In this document: piece after piece, positions 21,176 through 33,239 of the stretch
Position numbering within the stretch: position 1 is the first letter of the stretch
Layout of the letters: each line of letters opens with the position of its first letter
Source of the DNA: Voacanga thouarsii
Lineage: Eukaryota; Streptophyta; Magnoliopsida; Gentianales; Apocynaceae
Direction of reading: 5' to 3'
DNA: 64,000 nucleotides
Assembly (NCBI GenBank): GCA_026120185.1
Contig: JANUWF010001491.1
Span: 3,224,001 to 3,288,000, forward strand
The notes under the pieces: generated by a model
The model's input: the letters and a program-made list of their open reading frames with translations, nothing else
What the model was told of the DNA's origin: nothing
The model's database searches: none
Program-made: the position numbers and the translations under genes

Positions 21176-22584
21176 GACACAACATGAGAGTTTCACATCC
21201 AAGGATTACACTAAAGCACGCTAGTTGCAAAGGTCTAATTATGGACTAAAATAACCTTCCAAGAGTTGGAACATCCATTTTGATGAAATATTTAAGTAAT
21301 TTGGTTTCATACAAAACATGGTATACAAGAAGGTCAGTAGGAGTACAATTATTTTCCTATTGCTATATGTAGATGATATATTACTAATAGAAAATGATAT
21401 CACTATTCTTGATATGATCTTGGGATACTCCAAAAATGTGGATTAAACAAAACAAGAACCCTAACAAACTCACACACAAGAATACCAAAATGCAAAGAAA
21501 TTAAAACTCTTATGATAATGCAAATCTATCTTACTTCAGAGATACCTTAACACCCTAATCTAACTAGAGATTAGAACACCAAGGATAGGAATTTGAAGGC
21601 ACCAAACTCAATCCTATCAAACACACTAGGCAATAGTATGCTTAGATGGCTTGAAAATTCTCTTGAAACTTCTTGCATGTTGAATGATCCTAAGGAGATT
21701 TGAAGCAAGTCTTGACTTTCCATCCCCATTCTTTAGATGTGCCTTGTTGCATGGACAGATTCCTATCAATTCTATAATAAGTTAAACGTTGGTTATCAAA
21801 GAAGTTTTCCATGAAAGACCTGGGAAAAGCAACTTATATTTTGGGAGTAAGGATCTATAGAGATTGATCAAAGAGGTTTCCCGGTCTTTCACAGTCTACT
21901 TACATAGATAAAATGCTAAAGAAGTTTAGTATGGATTAATCTAAAATAGGATCCTTGCCCATAACCCATAGGGTAAGCCATTCTAAATCTATAGGTCCTT
22001 AAATATAAGACGAAATGAATTACATGAGTAGAATATCATATGCTTCGGTAGTCCTTCTATTATGTATGCTATCATATGTACTAGTCTCGATGTACTGTAT
22101 GCTTTTAGTTTGACAAGCAGATAATAATCTAGCCCTGGAGAAGGTCATTGGGTGGCTGTTAAAACATCCTTAAGTACTTAAAATGAACAAAAGATGTATT
22201 CTTGGTATATAGAGAAGGTAACTTTGAAGTCAAAGGGTATGTTGATTCCAGCTTCCAATATAATATAGCTGATTACAAATCCTAATCTGGCTACGTGTTC
22301 ATTTTTTATGGAAGGACGGTAAGTTAGAAAAGTTCCAAATAAGACAAAACTTCCGATTCAACCACTGAAACTGAGTACATAGTAGCTTATGAAGCTACTA
22401 AGAAGGTGGTTTGTATTAAGAAGTTCATAATGGAACCAAGAGTAGTACTTGTATTGTTGATCCAATACCCTTGTATTGTGATATAAATGGAGCTATTATA
22501 CAAGCAAATGAACTATGGTCTCATCAATTATCCGAGCATGTACTTAGGCGCTATCACTTGATTCGTGAAATTATTGATAGGAAA
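21176..22584 (+). pseudogene. Copia-A2 pol fragment (RT to RNase H)
   Basis: It opens mid-gene with sequence equivalent to A3 at about 33650 and continues through RT and RNase H to a point equivalent to about 34695. RT keeps an intact Y-V-D-D box at 21366-21377, the best preserved of the family-A copies here, but other stops make it non-functional. A G3-family solo LTR interrupts it at 21410-21768. The left end meets the Copia-B1 LTR and the right end (GGAAA at 22580-22584) meets the T3 LTR. It is therefore probably the outer element into which both B1 and T3 inserted; its other parts are not in view. Confidence 0.82.
21410..21768 (-). mobile_element. Internally deleted solo LTR of the G3 family
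   Basis: 359 bp, flanked by the TSD ATTCT (21405-21409, 21769-21773). Its two ends match the two ends of the G3 LTR (56753-59607), but the middle is missing, so it is far shorter than the roughly 1.1-kb parent LTR. It splits A2 RT just after the Y-V-D-D box. It contains the uninterrupted equivalent of the site where a Copia-A LTR inserted at 56944. Confidence 0.85.
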
Positions 22585-22795
22585 TGTAATACCCTGTCTA
22601 CTTCTACCATAGACACATGGGGAACATAGGCATTGTTTAGCATTTTGCATAATCATATGGATTTTTAAAAAAGTTATCTATGTGATTGATGGTTGTGTGC
22701 ATTTGTATATGTACAGTCGATCTTGTGTTTATTTCTGTGTATGTCAATTGCATAGTAAGTTATACTAATTCCTTGGTTGGAATAGGTGAATTTGA
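22585..22795. mobile_element. T3: terminal stub of a T-family LTR
   Basis: It begins TGTAATACCC directly after A2 sequence and shows the early T-family word TTTAGCATTTTGCAT. After about 211 bp it is cut by G4. The remainder should lie beyond the far end of G4 and is not seen. Confidence 0.6.
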
Positions 22796-23841
22796 TGCAT
22801 GTTTTTTAGTATTGGAAAAATTAACACGGGGCCACAGACAATCAAGTTTTAACTAAAATGCTAACTACTAAAACCACATATATGGGCAAGTATATCCATT
22901 ATATAGTATAGGGAATAGCAAGTATTGAATCCATAGGAACGTAGGCTCCCACCTTACTTTAACCTAGTCTTTATTGTTTAGCCAACAAAATAAAGAAATA
23001 AAATAAATAACCTACCTATGCTAGAGAAAAACAAATCACGCAAGAAAAGTTACAAGGATAATCAAAGAGTGAGAATAAGGAGAAAACAACATGTAACAAA
23101 GAAATATCTCAATTTTATGATAAGTGAAGAAAATATCTTTCAATCAATTGATTCCCAATCCTAAATATCAATATGAGTTTCAAAAGCAAATTTCACTCGT
23201 TTCGCAACTCATGAAATTATATTCTTAGATTAATCAAAGGGTATTTTCTATCTCCCCAATTAAATCTAAAAAGCATAAAGAACAACTTAATTAAACAATT
23301 AATGTCCTTATATTCTAGGTAATACTAAAGTCTTTTTAATGAAAGAAATAATACCACTATATTCTAAGTGATATTAATCTCTGTTTGATTACCAAGTCTT
23401 TCCCTTAACCTTTATTATTTTTTTTTAATCTAATTAAGAGAGAACAAGATAGTGAATTAATTTGTCCCGGGTTAATTATTTTAACACAAAATAAAGTAAT
23501 CAAGTACTTAGAATTGGAATTCAGTAACACTAGAATTAATTCACCACAAATCATAGAGTAAAAATATTCCCAACTATAATTAAAACATAATCAACTTAAA
23601 TTATTATTAAACTACAGATAAAAGAAAAATAAACCACTTATAGACAAGTAGGCCTTCTTTTTCTTCCTTGAAACCTTCTTGATCAACCTCCTTTCCTTCT
23701 CCAAGAGTCTCCTCAATCCTCTTAAATCTTAATGCTTAATTCAATCTTCTAGGAATTTTCTGACTGTATATAGTGAAAAACTAATTTAATGGGTCTTACT
23801 CTCTTGTATTTATAGGAGTTTAGATTACCTAAAAACTAATA
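22796..23841 (-). repeat. G4 3' LTR, first part
   Basis: It starts TGCATGTTTTTTAG and aligns with the right G4 LTR from 41730 (shared words such as GGGAATAGCAAGTAT and CTCCCACCTTACTTTA). It ends at 23841 where Copia-A3 begins. Confidence 0.8.
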
Positions 23842-25573
23842 TGTTAGTGTTATTCCCTAAAGGCAATCACATGTATTTTTTTTATTGCACATTTATTTAA
23901 TAATATACGACATTCTTTATCTTTCAGTTTGCTTTATTTATATTTTCGTGAGAATATAACTGTTAGATAAAGTCCCAAGTGCAACACTATGTTAAGAAAA
24001 TCATAATTGAGATCATGATGTGAAGTTCCTACTATACTGAATAGTGTTTGTACTAAAATTATTCATAGTCATAGTATTAATGAGATAGGATATCATTAAT
24101 GCATTAAGACTAGCACGTGTTATATTTTCTGATTTGATCAGACAGTGGTTCTCACATCCATAAGTATTGTGTTGCTCAAAGTTAACACGTGGATTCTTGT
24201 TAATAGAACAAATAGATTGGATGACTTAGCTATGAGATAATCATATGGATAACTATTTAGTGCCAGTAATAAAATTTCAACATAACAAATGTGTAAGTAT
24301 CCTTAGACATAAGATCTCTAAGGTACTTTGTTTGATAAGCGTTGTGCTTTGAGTCCAATCTCTAGAGTCCTAACAAGACCGCTTATGGAATGGATATTGG
24401 GTATAAAGTGAAGTAAACGAAAGTAGTTGAGAGAATTAATAATGGATTCACCACTCCTAATAGTAGGGGCGAATATCTCAAGGCCACTTGTAGAAATCAC
24501 TACTCTAGAGGTCCTTGGCCAAGGCGACGGTGTATTGAAAATAGTTTCAATTGATACACATAATGAGTAGTGGATTTCAAGAAAAAGTAGTAAAGTAACA
24601 AACTATAATTAATTAATATTCTGGAAGTAGTTGGCATTAACTCCATATTCCAAACCGAATGAAATATTATTTGATGAAAGAAGTTTATTGTATTGTTGTT
24701 TGCTATTGAAAGGTTCACATTAAGTTACTTGACTTTCTAGACTTTTGGGTGGTCATGATGTATTGCTAGATACCGCTCATGATATGCTAAATACGAATTG
24801 ATTAATTTGAATTAATAAATTAATCCTAATTAGAATTAATGAGTTTATTCTAATTATTAAAAATGATTAATCCTAAAGCGTTGGGAGTAATTCATATTTT
24901 GCTACCAATAGACTGGGAACCTAATAGGTCACACACAATAGAGCACTCAGAACTCAAGACGTTTTTTGATAATATTATGGGGTTAATAGTGAGAAGATGA
25001 AGTTGTTGTGGTCGAATTATAATTAGATATAACTTATGGACCAAATTGTAATAGCGAGAACTTAAAGGTTCCAATTATAATTTAAGAATTCTAATTCTTT
25101 TAGAATTCTGGAAACGTGTTTGCCATAGCATTCTGTGGGATTTCAGGGTAATATAAGATTTATACACAACGCTCATAGAGAGAAGTTGTTCTTCTATGAA
25201 ACATATTTCGCTTCTTCTCAATTACCCTAGCCACCACACTATATTTTTCTAGTAGAGATTTCTGGTGACTTAAGTGTTGTCCTCATGTGGACTGTATTAG
25301 AGACAATCTCACATTGAGATTGTAGAGGGTTGACGATGAACTATTCTTCTCTAGTTGGCGAGTGACAAAGCGCGGTTGGGGATTGACGAAACGCAATCGA
25401 ACTTGTTGGATTGCACCTTTAGAAAAGGAGAAAATTTTATTTACAGAGACAGCATTGTAGGTAATTTTCTTACCTTTTCTTTGGTGCATTCATCGCATAT
25501 AAGGTGATCCGATGAGTAGTTTTACATTTTAATTCTGCCTATAATGTGATTGCATGGTCGTGAGACACTAATA
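23842..25573 (+). repeat. 5' LTR of Copia-A3
   Basis: 1732 bp, starting TGTTAGTGTTATTCCC and ending ...ACTAATA (family ...CAACA). Strongly similar to 34850-36503 plus 38293-38374. No genes. Confidence 0.9.
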
Positions 25574-25574
25574 G

Positions 25575-25586
25575 TGGTATCAGAGC
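25575..25586 (+). other. Initiator tRNA-Met primer-binding site of Copia-A3
   Basis: A perfect TGGTATCAGAGC one base after the 5' LTR. It is complementary to the plant initiator tRNA-Met 3' end and is the usual primer site of Copia elements. Confidence 0.95.
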
Positions 25587-27500
25587 AAGGTTACATGCGT
25601 TTGTGGATAATTTATTTTGCCAAGAAATTGTTTCATTGCAGTCTCTATTTCTTCTGTGACAGTTGTTTCACGTAAGTCTGGTATCTGAAAATATTTTCAG
25701 CTTGATTCTCGAAATTGTTTCAAGAATATTTGGGTCTTTATTATGCCTAAAATTGTTTCATGTATAATGTTGAATTATAGAAAATGTTTCTGTGTTTGTT
25801 TCCTATAAAACTCATTTCAAGTTTGGGTGTTTGTTGTGTTATGAAATTGTTTTGGATGCACCCGGTTTCTGGAAAATTGATTATGTGGTTTCTGGTTGTA
25901 GTGCATATTGTTTCTGTAAAGACAACAAGTTTCAAAAGCTTTCTTGATAGTGTTTTAGTTTTCCTGTGAAAATTTTTTTTTTTTTTGAACGCATTACATT
26001 CTAATAGAAATTTGTTTCTGTGATTTTTGCAGTTCTTCATCTGTTTTAATTTTTTTTCGACTAACAAAATGTTTGTTTATTTGAGTACCTAGAACAGGAT
26101 GAAGGTAGAATTCACTAAGAGAATTCTTCTTTGAAATTGCTGTAGAAGTTTTGAAGAATAATTCTAGAAATTGTTTCTGGAGAAAACAAGAAAAACAAAA
26201 AAAAATTATATATATTTTAGGCCACAATCGCGTATGACAATGTCAATATGGTGGCCAGCAATGGTGTTTTAATTATATTTTTTTTTCTTTTTCATTGATG
26301 GCCCACAGAACAGTTTTTACGAAAATGGCCCAAATGTTTCAAAAATTCTAATTTTGGAACTTATGTAATTTAATTTCCAAATTTTGATTTTAGAAATTAA
26401 TATATTTTCTAAAATATTAATTTTTATTATATATTAATTAATTCCTAAAATATGATTTTAACAAATAATATATTTTATAGAATATTCATTTTAGAATTTA
26501 TTTTATTCTATTTTTCAAAAAGAGATATTTTGGAATTATATGCTATGTTTAATTTTGGTTTAAGCATGAAATTAGGTTGGTGGTTTGGTTATAGAATATG
26601 GACCTAATTAAATTGTTCATGCATTTTATAGCTTTGGTTTTGAATAAAATAGGGCCCGCGTGTCTTGACTTCTCTATTTTTCTTGTATAATATCTTATAT
26701 CATTAAACTCCCCTCGAATATAACTCGAGGTTTCTTTATTTGGATATTATGCAGTTAGATTACATAGGTTAGATAAAATGGAATTTATTACAAGTCAAGA
26801 AGAGGATGATCAAAACTAAAAAGGAGGATGGTAGGAATTTCTTCCTATATTATGCATGAACACATAGGATTGGCCAAATTAATTTCCTTTGTGGCTCAAG
26901 GAAATTAAGAGAGTAAAGTCCATAACCAAACCATGTTTTTATATTGCTATGTATGAATATGATGATATTATGCACGCAATGTAGGAGACATAAATATCAC
27001 AAATCCCTCAATTTAAATTAAACCTAATGCCATCCATTAATATAGTATAAACAAGAGTGATTTTTCGAGACCGGATTGTTGGGCTAACCCAAGCCTACTT
27101 GACATCGGACATGTTCAAGTTATGAAATTAAAATTTCATATTAATAGGTTAGGTTTAACTAGTTTCTTTATCCCTGTTGGGCTAGCTAAAGCATAAAGAA
27201 AACTAGAGGCAATATTGGGTTAGCTTAAAGGATTTAAGATTAAAAGATATTAATCACTCAATGATCTGGTAATTACATTCGATGTAATTGGTATTGGATA
27301 CCTACCATTGAACTTGAGGATGGCTTGATGGGAAACCCAAATTCATTCTTGAGGAATTTGGATAACGGTCCACTAGGAAAGCTTCCAATGGACTTTCCTG
27401 AATTAAGAGTGGGGGCTATTGGATTGAGTGAAATAGTATAATAATTATGTGTTTTTATGAAAGACCTTATTGTTCGTATACTATGTGCATATACATTTAG
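25587..27500 (+). other. Copia-A3 untranslated leader
   Basis: About 1.9 kb without coding signal. The word AAATTGTTT recurs several times between 25620 and 26180. Open frames here are short and without homology. Confidence 0.7.
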
Positions 27501-27515
27501 GTAATTATTCTATCT

Positions 27516-28335
27516 TTACATTTAGGTCATCTGCATCATGTTGACCACCCTAAACCTACATAGTATCTTAAAAACTAACAAAATTACCAAATCAAACTTT
27601 CTTAACTAGTATAGAAACTTGAGAATTGTTCTCAAGTCAGAAAAGTTGCTCTACGTGCCAGAGGCTCATATTCTATCACCACCAACTCAAGATGCTCATG
27701 CTAATGAGCATGCCATCCATAAAAATCACAAAGAGGACAATGACACAACATCCTATAGGATGTTGGCATCAATGACCCTTGAAATACAAAAATAACATGA
27801 GCATATGGATGCTTATTCGATTATATTACATCTTCGAGAGCTGTTTAATGTCCAAGCCAGAACGGAGAGATATGAGATCTCAAAATAACTGTTCCATTCT
27901 AAGATGCCTGAGGGTACTTTGTGCCCACTCTTGGGCCAAAGATGTTGGGCTTAATTGAGAAGTTAGGATCTCTTGGGTTTGTAATAGACAATGAGTTAAA
28001 AATTGAATAAATTCTGTAATCCTTGCCAAGTAGTTCTTCACAATTTGTGATTAAATACCAGATGAATAAGATTGAGTCTATGATACCAAGCTAATCAGTC
28101 TTCTTAAGACTATGGAATCCTTTATGAATAAGGAAACCATTGCAATCACGATGGTAGAATCTTCCTGTTCTAAGAAGAAAGTTCCTAAGAAGAAGAAGAA
28201 GGCTCCCACTAAGCCCAAAGGTGGTGTGAAGAAGAAGAATGTAGCCACCAAAGGGCCATGCCATCATTGTGGAAAGATGGGCCACTGGTGGTGCAACTAC
28301 AAAGCCTACTTAGAGACTGTCAAGGAAAAAAGGTG
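27516..28335 (+). pseudogene. Copia-A3 gag remnant (UBN2 type)
   Basis: The capsid gene of a Copia element. The UBN2-like core is recognisable by M-L-A-S-M-T-L-E-I-Q near 27760 and L-R-E-L-F-N-V-Q-A-R-T-E-R-Y-E near 27830-27880, followed by a Lys-rich stretch (28165-28240). The CCHC zinc knuckle at 28259-28300 reads C-H-H-C-G-K-M-G-H-W-W-C-N-Y: the final Cys has become Tyr (28298-28300), a single G-to-A change. Stops and frameshifts occur throughout. An open piece remains at 28112-28336. Confidence 0.85.
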
Positions 28336-28409
28336 AATGAGAAGCTTGCAGGCACTTTTACTTCTACTCTTGGTATGTTTATGATTGAGATTAATACTGC
28401 GTTTAAAAA

Positions 28410-28546
28410 TGTCCTTATATTCACATTGGATATTGGATGTGGATCTTATTTATGCAATAACATGTAGGGATTAAAGGACAATGAAGGCTGGAGGAGGGCG
28501 ACATTAACCTAAGTACTGCAAATGCAGCAAAAGTTATTGCACTTAC
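28410..28546 (+). pseudogene. Copia-A3 aspartic protease remnant (split by T2)
   Basis: The retropepsin active site expected as D-T-G-C-G-S reads D-I-G-C-G-S here (28429 onward), losing the catalytic Thr. The reading runs to N-A-A-K-V-I-A-L-T and is cut by T2 at 28546/28547. It continues after 31920 with the T-Y-K-L-H-L-P-S-G-L segment. The join is in the position expected for the protease to GAG-pre-integrase linker. Confidence 0.8.
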
Positions 28547-31500
28547 CGTAATACCTTGCCCAAAACCACCTTTGACCTATGAGGGAAAAGTTATGCATTG
28601 CAAAGCATTTTGCATTTCATGCGATATTCTAAAATTATTTTTACAAGGGTGCATGTGATTTTCAAGGTTGTGCTTACATTAATTTATTTCATGAGGAATA
28701 GTTGTGTTGGTTGCATTAAGTGAGAATCGTTTTAGGTGAAATTCAGTAGAAGAGATAGAAGGATGAGAATTAGGGTGAAAAGAATTTTTTAGAGATATAT
28801 TAACACTAGAGTTGATTTGGAGTAATGGTTAGGTCTGGTAATTATCCCTTGGTGACTTGAGTTCGAATCTTACCTTTTGCGAACCTTAGCTTCCTTTTTG
28901 AATTTTCCTTCTAGAGTTCTTCATGCCTTGGCCGAAAATCCTTAGCTAGCCGCCACTTTGGAACATTTTAAGTGGTATAAGACTCTCCTTAATAAATATT
29001 GGAGATAGAAAATATATTAGGTAAATATCTTATTTTATTTCTCAAAGAATTTCGGATATAACCTTTTATTTATTTAATTATTTCTAGAGAAATATTTTAG
29101 TAAAAACCCTAGCTATTCTTTTGAATTTCAGCCACCATTTTCTTAGGCGATAAGTCTCCAATTTATCTTTTGAACTCAAGAATTTCTGATAAGGATAAAG
29201 ACTAATTTTATTCTAGCTTTTATCCTTTTAATTTTTGAAAATCTTAGCTAAGAGCAATTAAATTGCAGCTTGTATTTAATCAACCAGATTTTATGTAGTT
29301 AGTTTGAATTAAATCTATTATTTTCCTAGAAAAATATTTTGTTGATTTTGAAAATAAAACCTAGCTAAAAATCTAGAAATTTTCCAGCCTTGTTGCCGCC
29401 ACCTTTGGAGCAATCCTAGCTCAACTCAAACTCTTCCAAGACTAGGGAAGCTTATCCTAAATCCTTTAGCAAATCAGATTTTATTTTATCTCCAAAACAA
29501 ATAAGGTTTTGTCCCTCTTTTCTAGTAGAATTTCGGCCAGCCTTGTGCATGCATATGGCTCACGAATTGCTGCACTCCTAGGTGTATCCAAACTCTTCTA
29601 CACCTAGCTCAAATCATCTAAAACACCTCTGACCAATTCAGGTTTATTTTAGCTACACACACCAGAATTTTTGTTCCTTCTTAATCTAGAATTTCGGCCA
29701 ACTTTGCACACACCATACTACACGAAAATCAGCACTCCAAAGCACACCAAAACTTTTTATCGACTTAGCCAATTGCAGCGCCTAAAACTCTCAGTTTTCC
29801 TCTCAGATTTGCGTCAAAAATAGTAGCCAAAATCAGTCCAGAATTTCTCTTTTGTTCATAGTTTTCGCACAGCAAAAACATCTACCTTGCACAGAATTTT
29901 TGGTTGTCAAAACCTGCACAAACTCTTCCACATCTTGGACAAAAAAACTGAACACGCACAATCTCTCCTTGTGCACTGTTTTCGGCCAACCTAGGAGAAC
30001 AATCTCAGATTGTTTTTCTTCTCTCAATCCCTCCCAATTTCGGCCAGTAAAAGGGTACAAAAAGCTGCCTGTTTTTTGCCATTGCTGCCCAAGAAGTTTA
30101 GAACCATTAGGAGTCCTTCCTAACATCATCTTCTAACCCTAAATGAAACTCTTCTAGCCCTAAACCAGAGTAGCCGTCTGTTCCCTCCTTGCTGCATGAA
30201 ATTTCTTGCAAACTCTCCTCTGTAATTTTCGAAAAACACAAGAGCAATCATTAGGCTAAAAATCAAAACGCACCCTAAGGTAAGCAAAAGTCCTCTTATT
30301 CTTCCCTCCATTGATTCTTCTCTTCTTCTTCCCTTGAACCACGCCATATAGGGGCTGATTTTATCTTCCTTTCTTAACTCTCAATCAAGAAGAATTAAAG
30401 AAGACAGCTTTCGCTCCTTCTCAAGTGAACTTGTGAAGATCATCATAGGGGCATCTTGATCTTGTTAATCCGACGGTTGTAAGGTAAAGGAATTCTTACC
30501 CTTGATGACAAAATTAAGATTTAATGTGATTGATGATGTCTATGGGAGTGTGATAGCATGATGAATGTGGTTAGTGGGATAGATGAATATTTTGACATGA
30601 GTATTATGTTAAGTATGTTCAATTGATAGTGATGTGATGTTATGTTGTGATAATGGTGGTTGTGAATTTTGATGGTTAAGTCGAGACCTTCTTGATATAT
30701 TATGCATGATTGAGTTAATTGAGATCCTGATCATGATATTATGTGATTCTAGATCAGGAGGTTATTTGAAGAAGTAAGCAGTTGATTTTATTCTTGTTTA
30801 TCAGAGGCGTACCACGTAAGTCCTTGCATAAACTCTTTTTACTTGATGCTTGTGATGGCAAGTCAAATGTTGTAAAACTTTGTGAAGCTATTGTTCAGCT
30901 ATGGTTACTTGGGTTGTGAATGTGGATGTTTATTCTCTAAATGGCATTATCAACTAACGCCTTTATCAAGAACTGTCTTTCTCTTAAATGTTTTAGAAAA
31001 TCTTTTTTTTAAAGAAAACTGTGTTTTACAAAGCCAAGGTATGGAAACAATGTGAATCAGGAATTGACGGATATGTTCGTTGAGTACTCAATAAAGGTAG
31101 GCTAACAATACTAGTCTTGGAGGGCTTGAGTAGTCTTCTGGCAGGCAGCCACCTCTAGAAGACAAGTCTGCTTGAAAATGCGCCAGTATTGATTGGTCAG
31201 GCCAGTCCGAGCTAGCATTCGTACTTGGTAAGGTATTATTTCTGGACATGGACACCCGGATGGTTTTTTTGGGTGTAGAGATGGAGGAATATCTCACCCG
31301 ATGGGCCGTACACCCACCTTTGATTAGAACGCCCAAAGTGTGGTAATTTGATCCTGTCATGGTGCACAAAGTGTGGTGCCTTGACCATTTTTCTTATCAT
31401 GGGGCCCAAAGTGTGGCGCCATGACTGTTTATTCAAGTGGATGATTTATTTTGTACAAAGTGTGACGATGGGAAAACTCCACTCATTGCAGAGGGAAATT

Positions 31501-31914
31501 ATTTATGACTTGCCAAATATTTCTACAAATGTTTTCAGCTATGCATATACGAACTGTTCAAAGTACAATATGCACACACAGGACTTACTGAGATATTAAT
31601 CTCACATTGTTGTTATATCATGTTTTCAGGAGAATGACACTACTGAGCAAGCGAGATGTCTAGTAGTTGGAGCTTTTGTTGCTTTGTCAATGTTTGAGAA
31701 ACAGACGTTCATTTATGTTTTCTTTTCAAATCGATGTATGCATATGTTTAGACTTACTCGAGTTTGACTTGGATGTAATAAGAGTTCCCTTTATTTATCT
31801 AGGTTTGACATCCTTGGCTCAACTTTATATTATGTACCTCATTTTAAAGACCCCCTGTCCTTGGGACGGGGTGACATCCCCGCCCTTTTAGGGTACGTAG
31901 TAGGGAGTGTTACA
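28547..31914. mobile_element. T2: second full-length T-family unit
   Basis: 3368 bp, flanked by the TSD CTTAC (28542-28546, 31915-31919). It starts CGTAATACC (first T mutated) and ends GAGTGTTACA. Similar to T1 throughout, including the triple GTGTGG repeat (31332-31344, 31365-31380, 31405-31420). It sits inside the Copia-A3 protease/pre-integrase region. Most probably a solo LTR of a Gypsy element with very long LTRs. The overlapping open frames inside it are not supported as genes. Confidence 0.78.
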
Positions 31915-31919
31915 CTTAC

Positions 31920-33200
31920 TGTGAGAACTTATAAGCTACACCTACCTTCTGGATTAGTTTTAGAACTATAAAACTATTATTATATACTAGTTTTATTGAA
32001 AAATATTATCTCTATTGCGTGTTTAGAGTTGTATTGATTTCATTTTATTTTTAAGAATAAATGTCGTTCTTTTTCATTGAATGATATTCATTATGATTCT
32101 ATAACTTTGGTTAACGGTTTATATGTTCTAGACATGTATAATCCAATTCTTAATATAAATAATAAAAACCAAGAAAAGATAACTCAATCTTATCTTATTT
32201 ATAGCATTGTCATTTTCGTCGTCTAAATGAGAATCAAGTTTCTAAGTTATACAAGCTTGGTGACTTAGGGTCATTTGATTATGAATCATATGGTATATGC
32301 AAATCTTGTTTACTTGGTAAATGGCCAAAACTCCTTTTTCTGGAAAAGGAGAAAGGGCTAAAGAGTTATTAGCTATTATACATACAGATGTATGTGGCCC
32401 AATGTCTATACAAGAAATAGGAGGTTATCACTATTTCATAACCTTTATCGATGATTTTTCACTATATGGGTATTTATATTTAATGAAATACAATTCTGAG
32501 GCCTTTTACAAGTTCAAAGACTTCAAGGATGAAGTAGAAAAATAACTTGGAAAAAGTATCAAGATTCTAAAATCCGATCGAGGCGGTGAATACTTAAGTA
32601 AAGAGTTTTAGAGTTATCTTAGAGATAATGGGATATTATCTCAATGGACTTTACCATATACATCTCAACATAACATTGTATCTAAGATAAGAAATCGAAC
32701 CCTTCTAGACATTTTATAGACCATAATAGCTTATGCAGACTTACGAAAATAGTTTTGGGGGTAAGCACTAGAGACTGTTATTTATATTCTAAATAGAGTT
32801 CCGTCAAAAACAGTTAACACTAACCTATTTCTACTATTCTTTAGTATGAAACCAACGTTATCTTACTTGAGAATATGGGGTTGCCTTACCATTGTTAAAA
32901 GGCTACAATCAATCAAACTTGACAGTAAGTCTAACAAGTGTTTGTTTGTGGGATATCCAATAGAACTTTCGACTGTTACTTCTACCTCTCTTCCAAAAAT
33001 AAAGTATTTGTTTTGAAGCATATCATCTTCATAGAAAATGAGCACATGCTCAAAGGGGACCGTAGGAGTAAAATTGAACTTAGTGAAGTTCAAGAAGAAC
33101 AAACGAACAAGGATCAACCGTCTGATCCCACATCTATTGAGATAATAGATGAACCTTCGACTAGACAAGAACCTTGTAGGTCAAGTAGGATACATGTGAC
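31920..33200 (+). pseudogene. Copia-A3 GAG-pre-integrase and integrase remnant
   Basis: After T2 the polyprotein resumes. The GAG-pre-integrase part (about 32100-32310) is damaged. The integrase core keeps H-T-D-V-C-G-P-M with the first catalytic Asp intact (32387-32389), and one open stretch at 32321-32545. The second acidic box is near 32570-32590 (S-D-R-G-G-E-Y). A further open piece at 32938-33312 covers the end of integrase and the linker toward RT (S-S-R-I-H-V-T-P-E-R-Y). In-frame stops, e.g. after 32545 and at about 32610, rule out a working protein. Better kept than A1, where the first Asp is Asn. Confidence 0.88.
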
Positions 33201-33239
33201 ACCTGAAAGATATAGATTTCTCTTAAGTGACCATAATGA

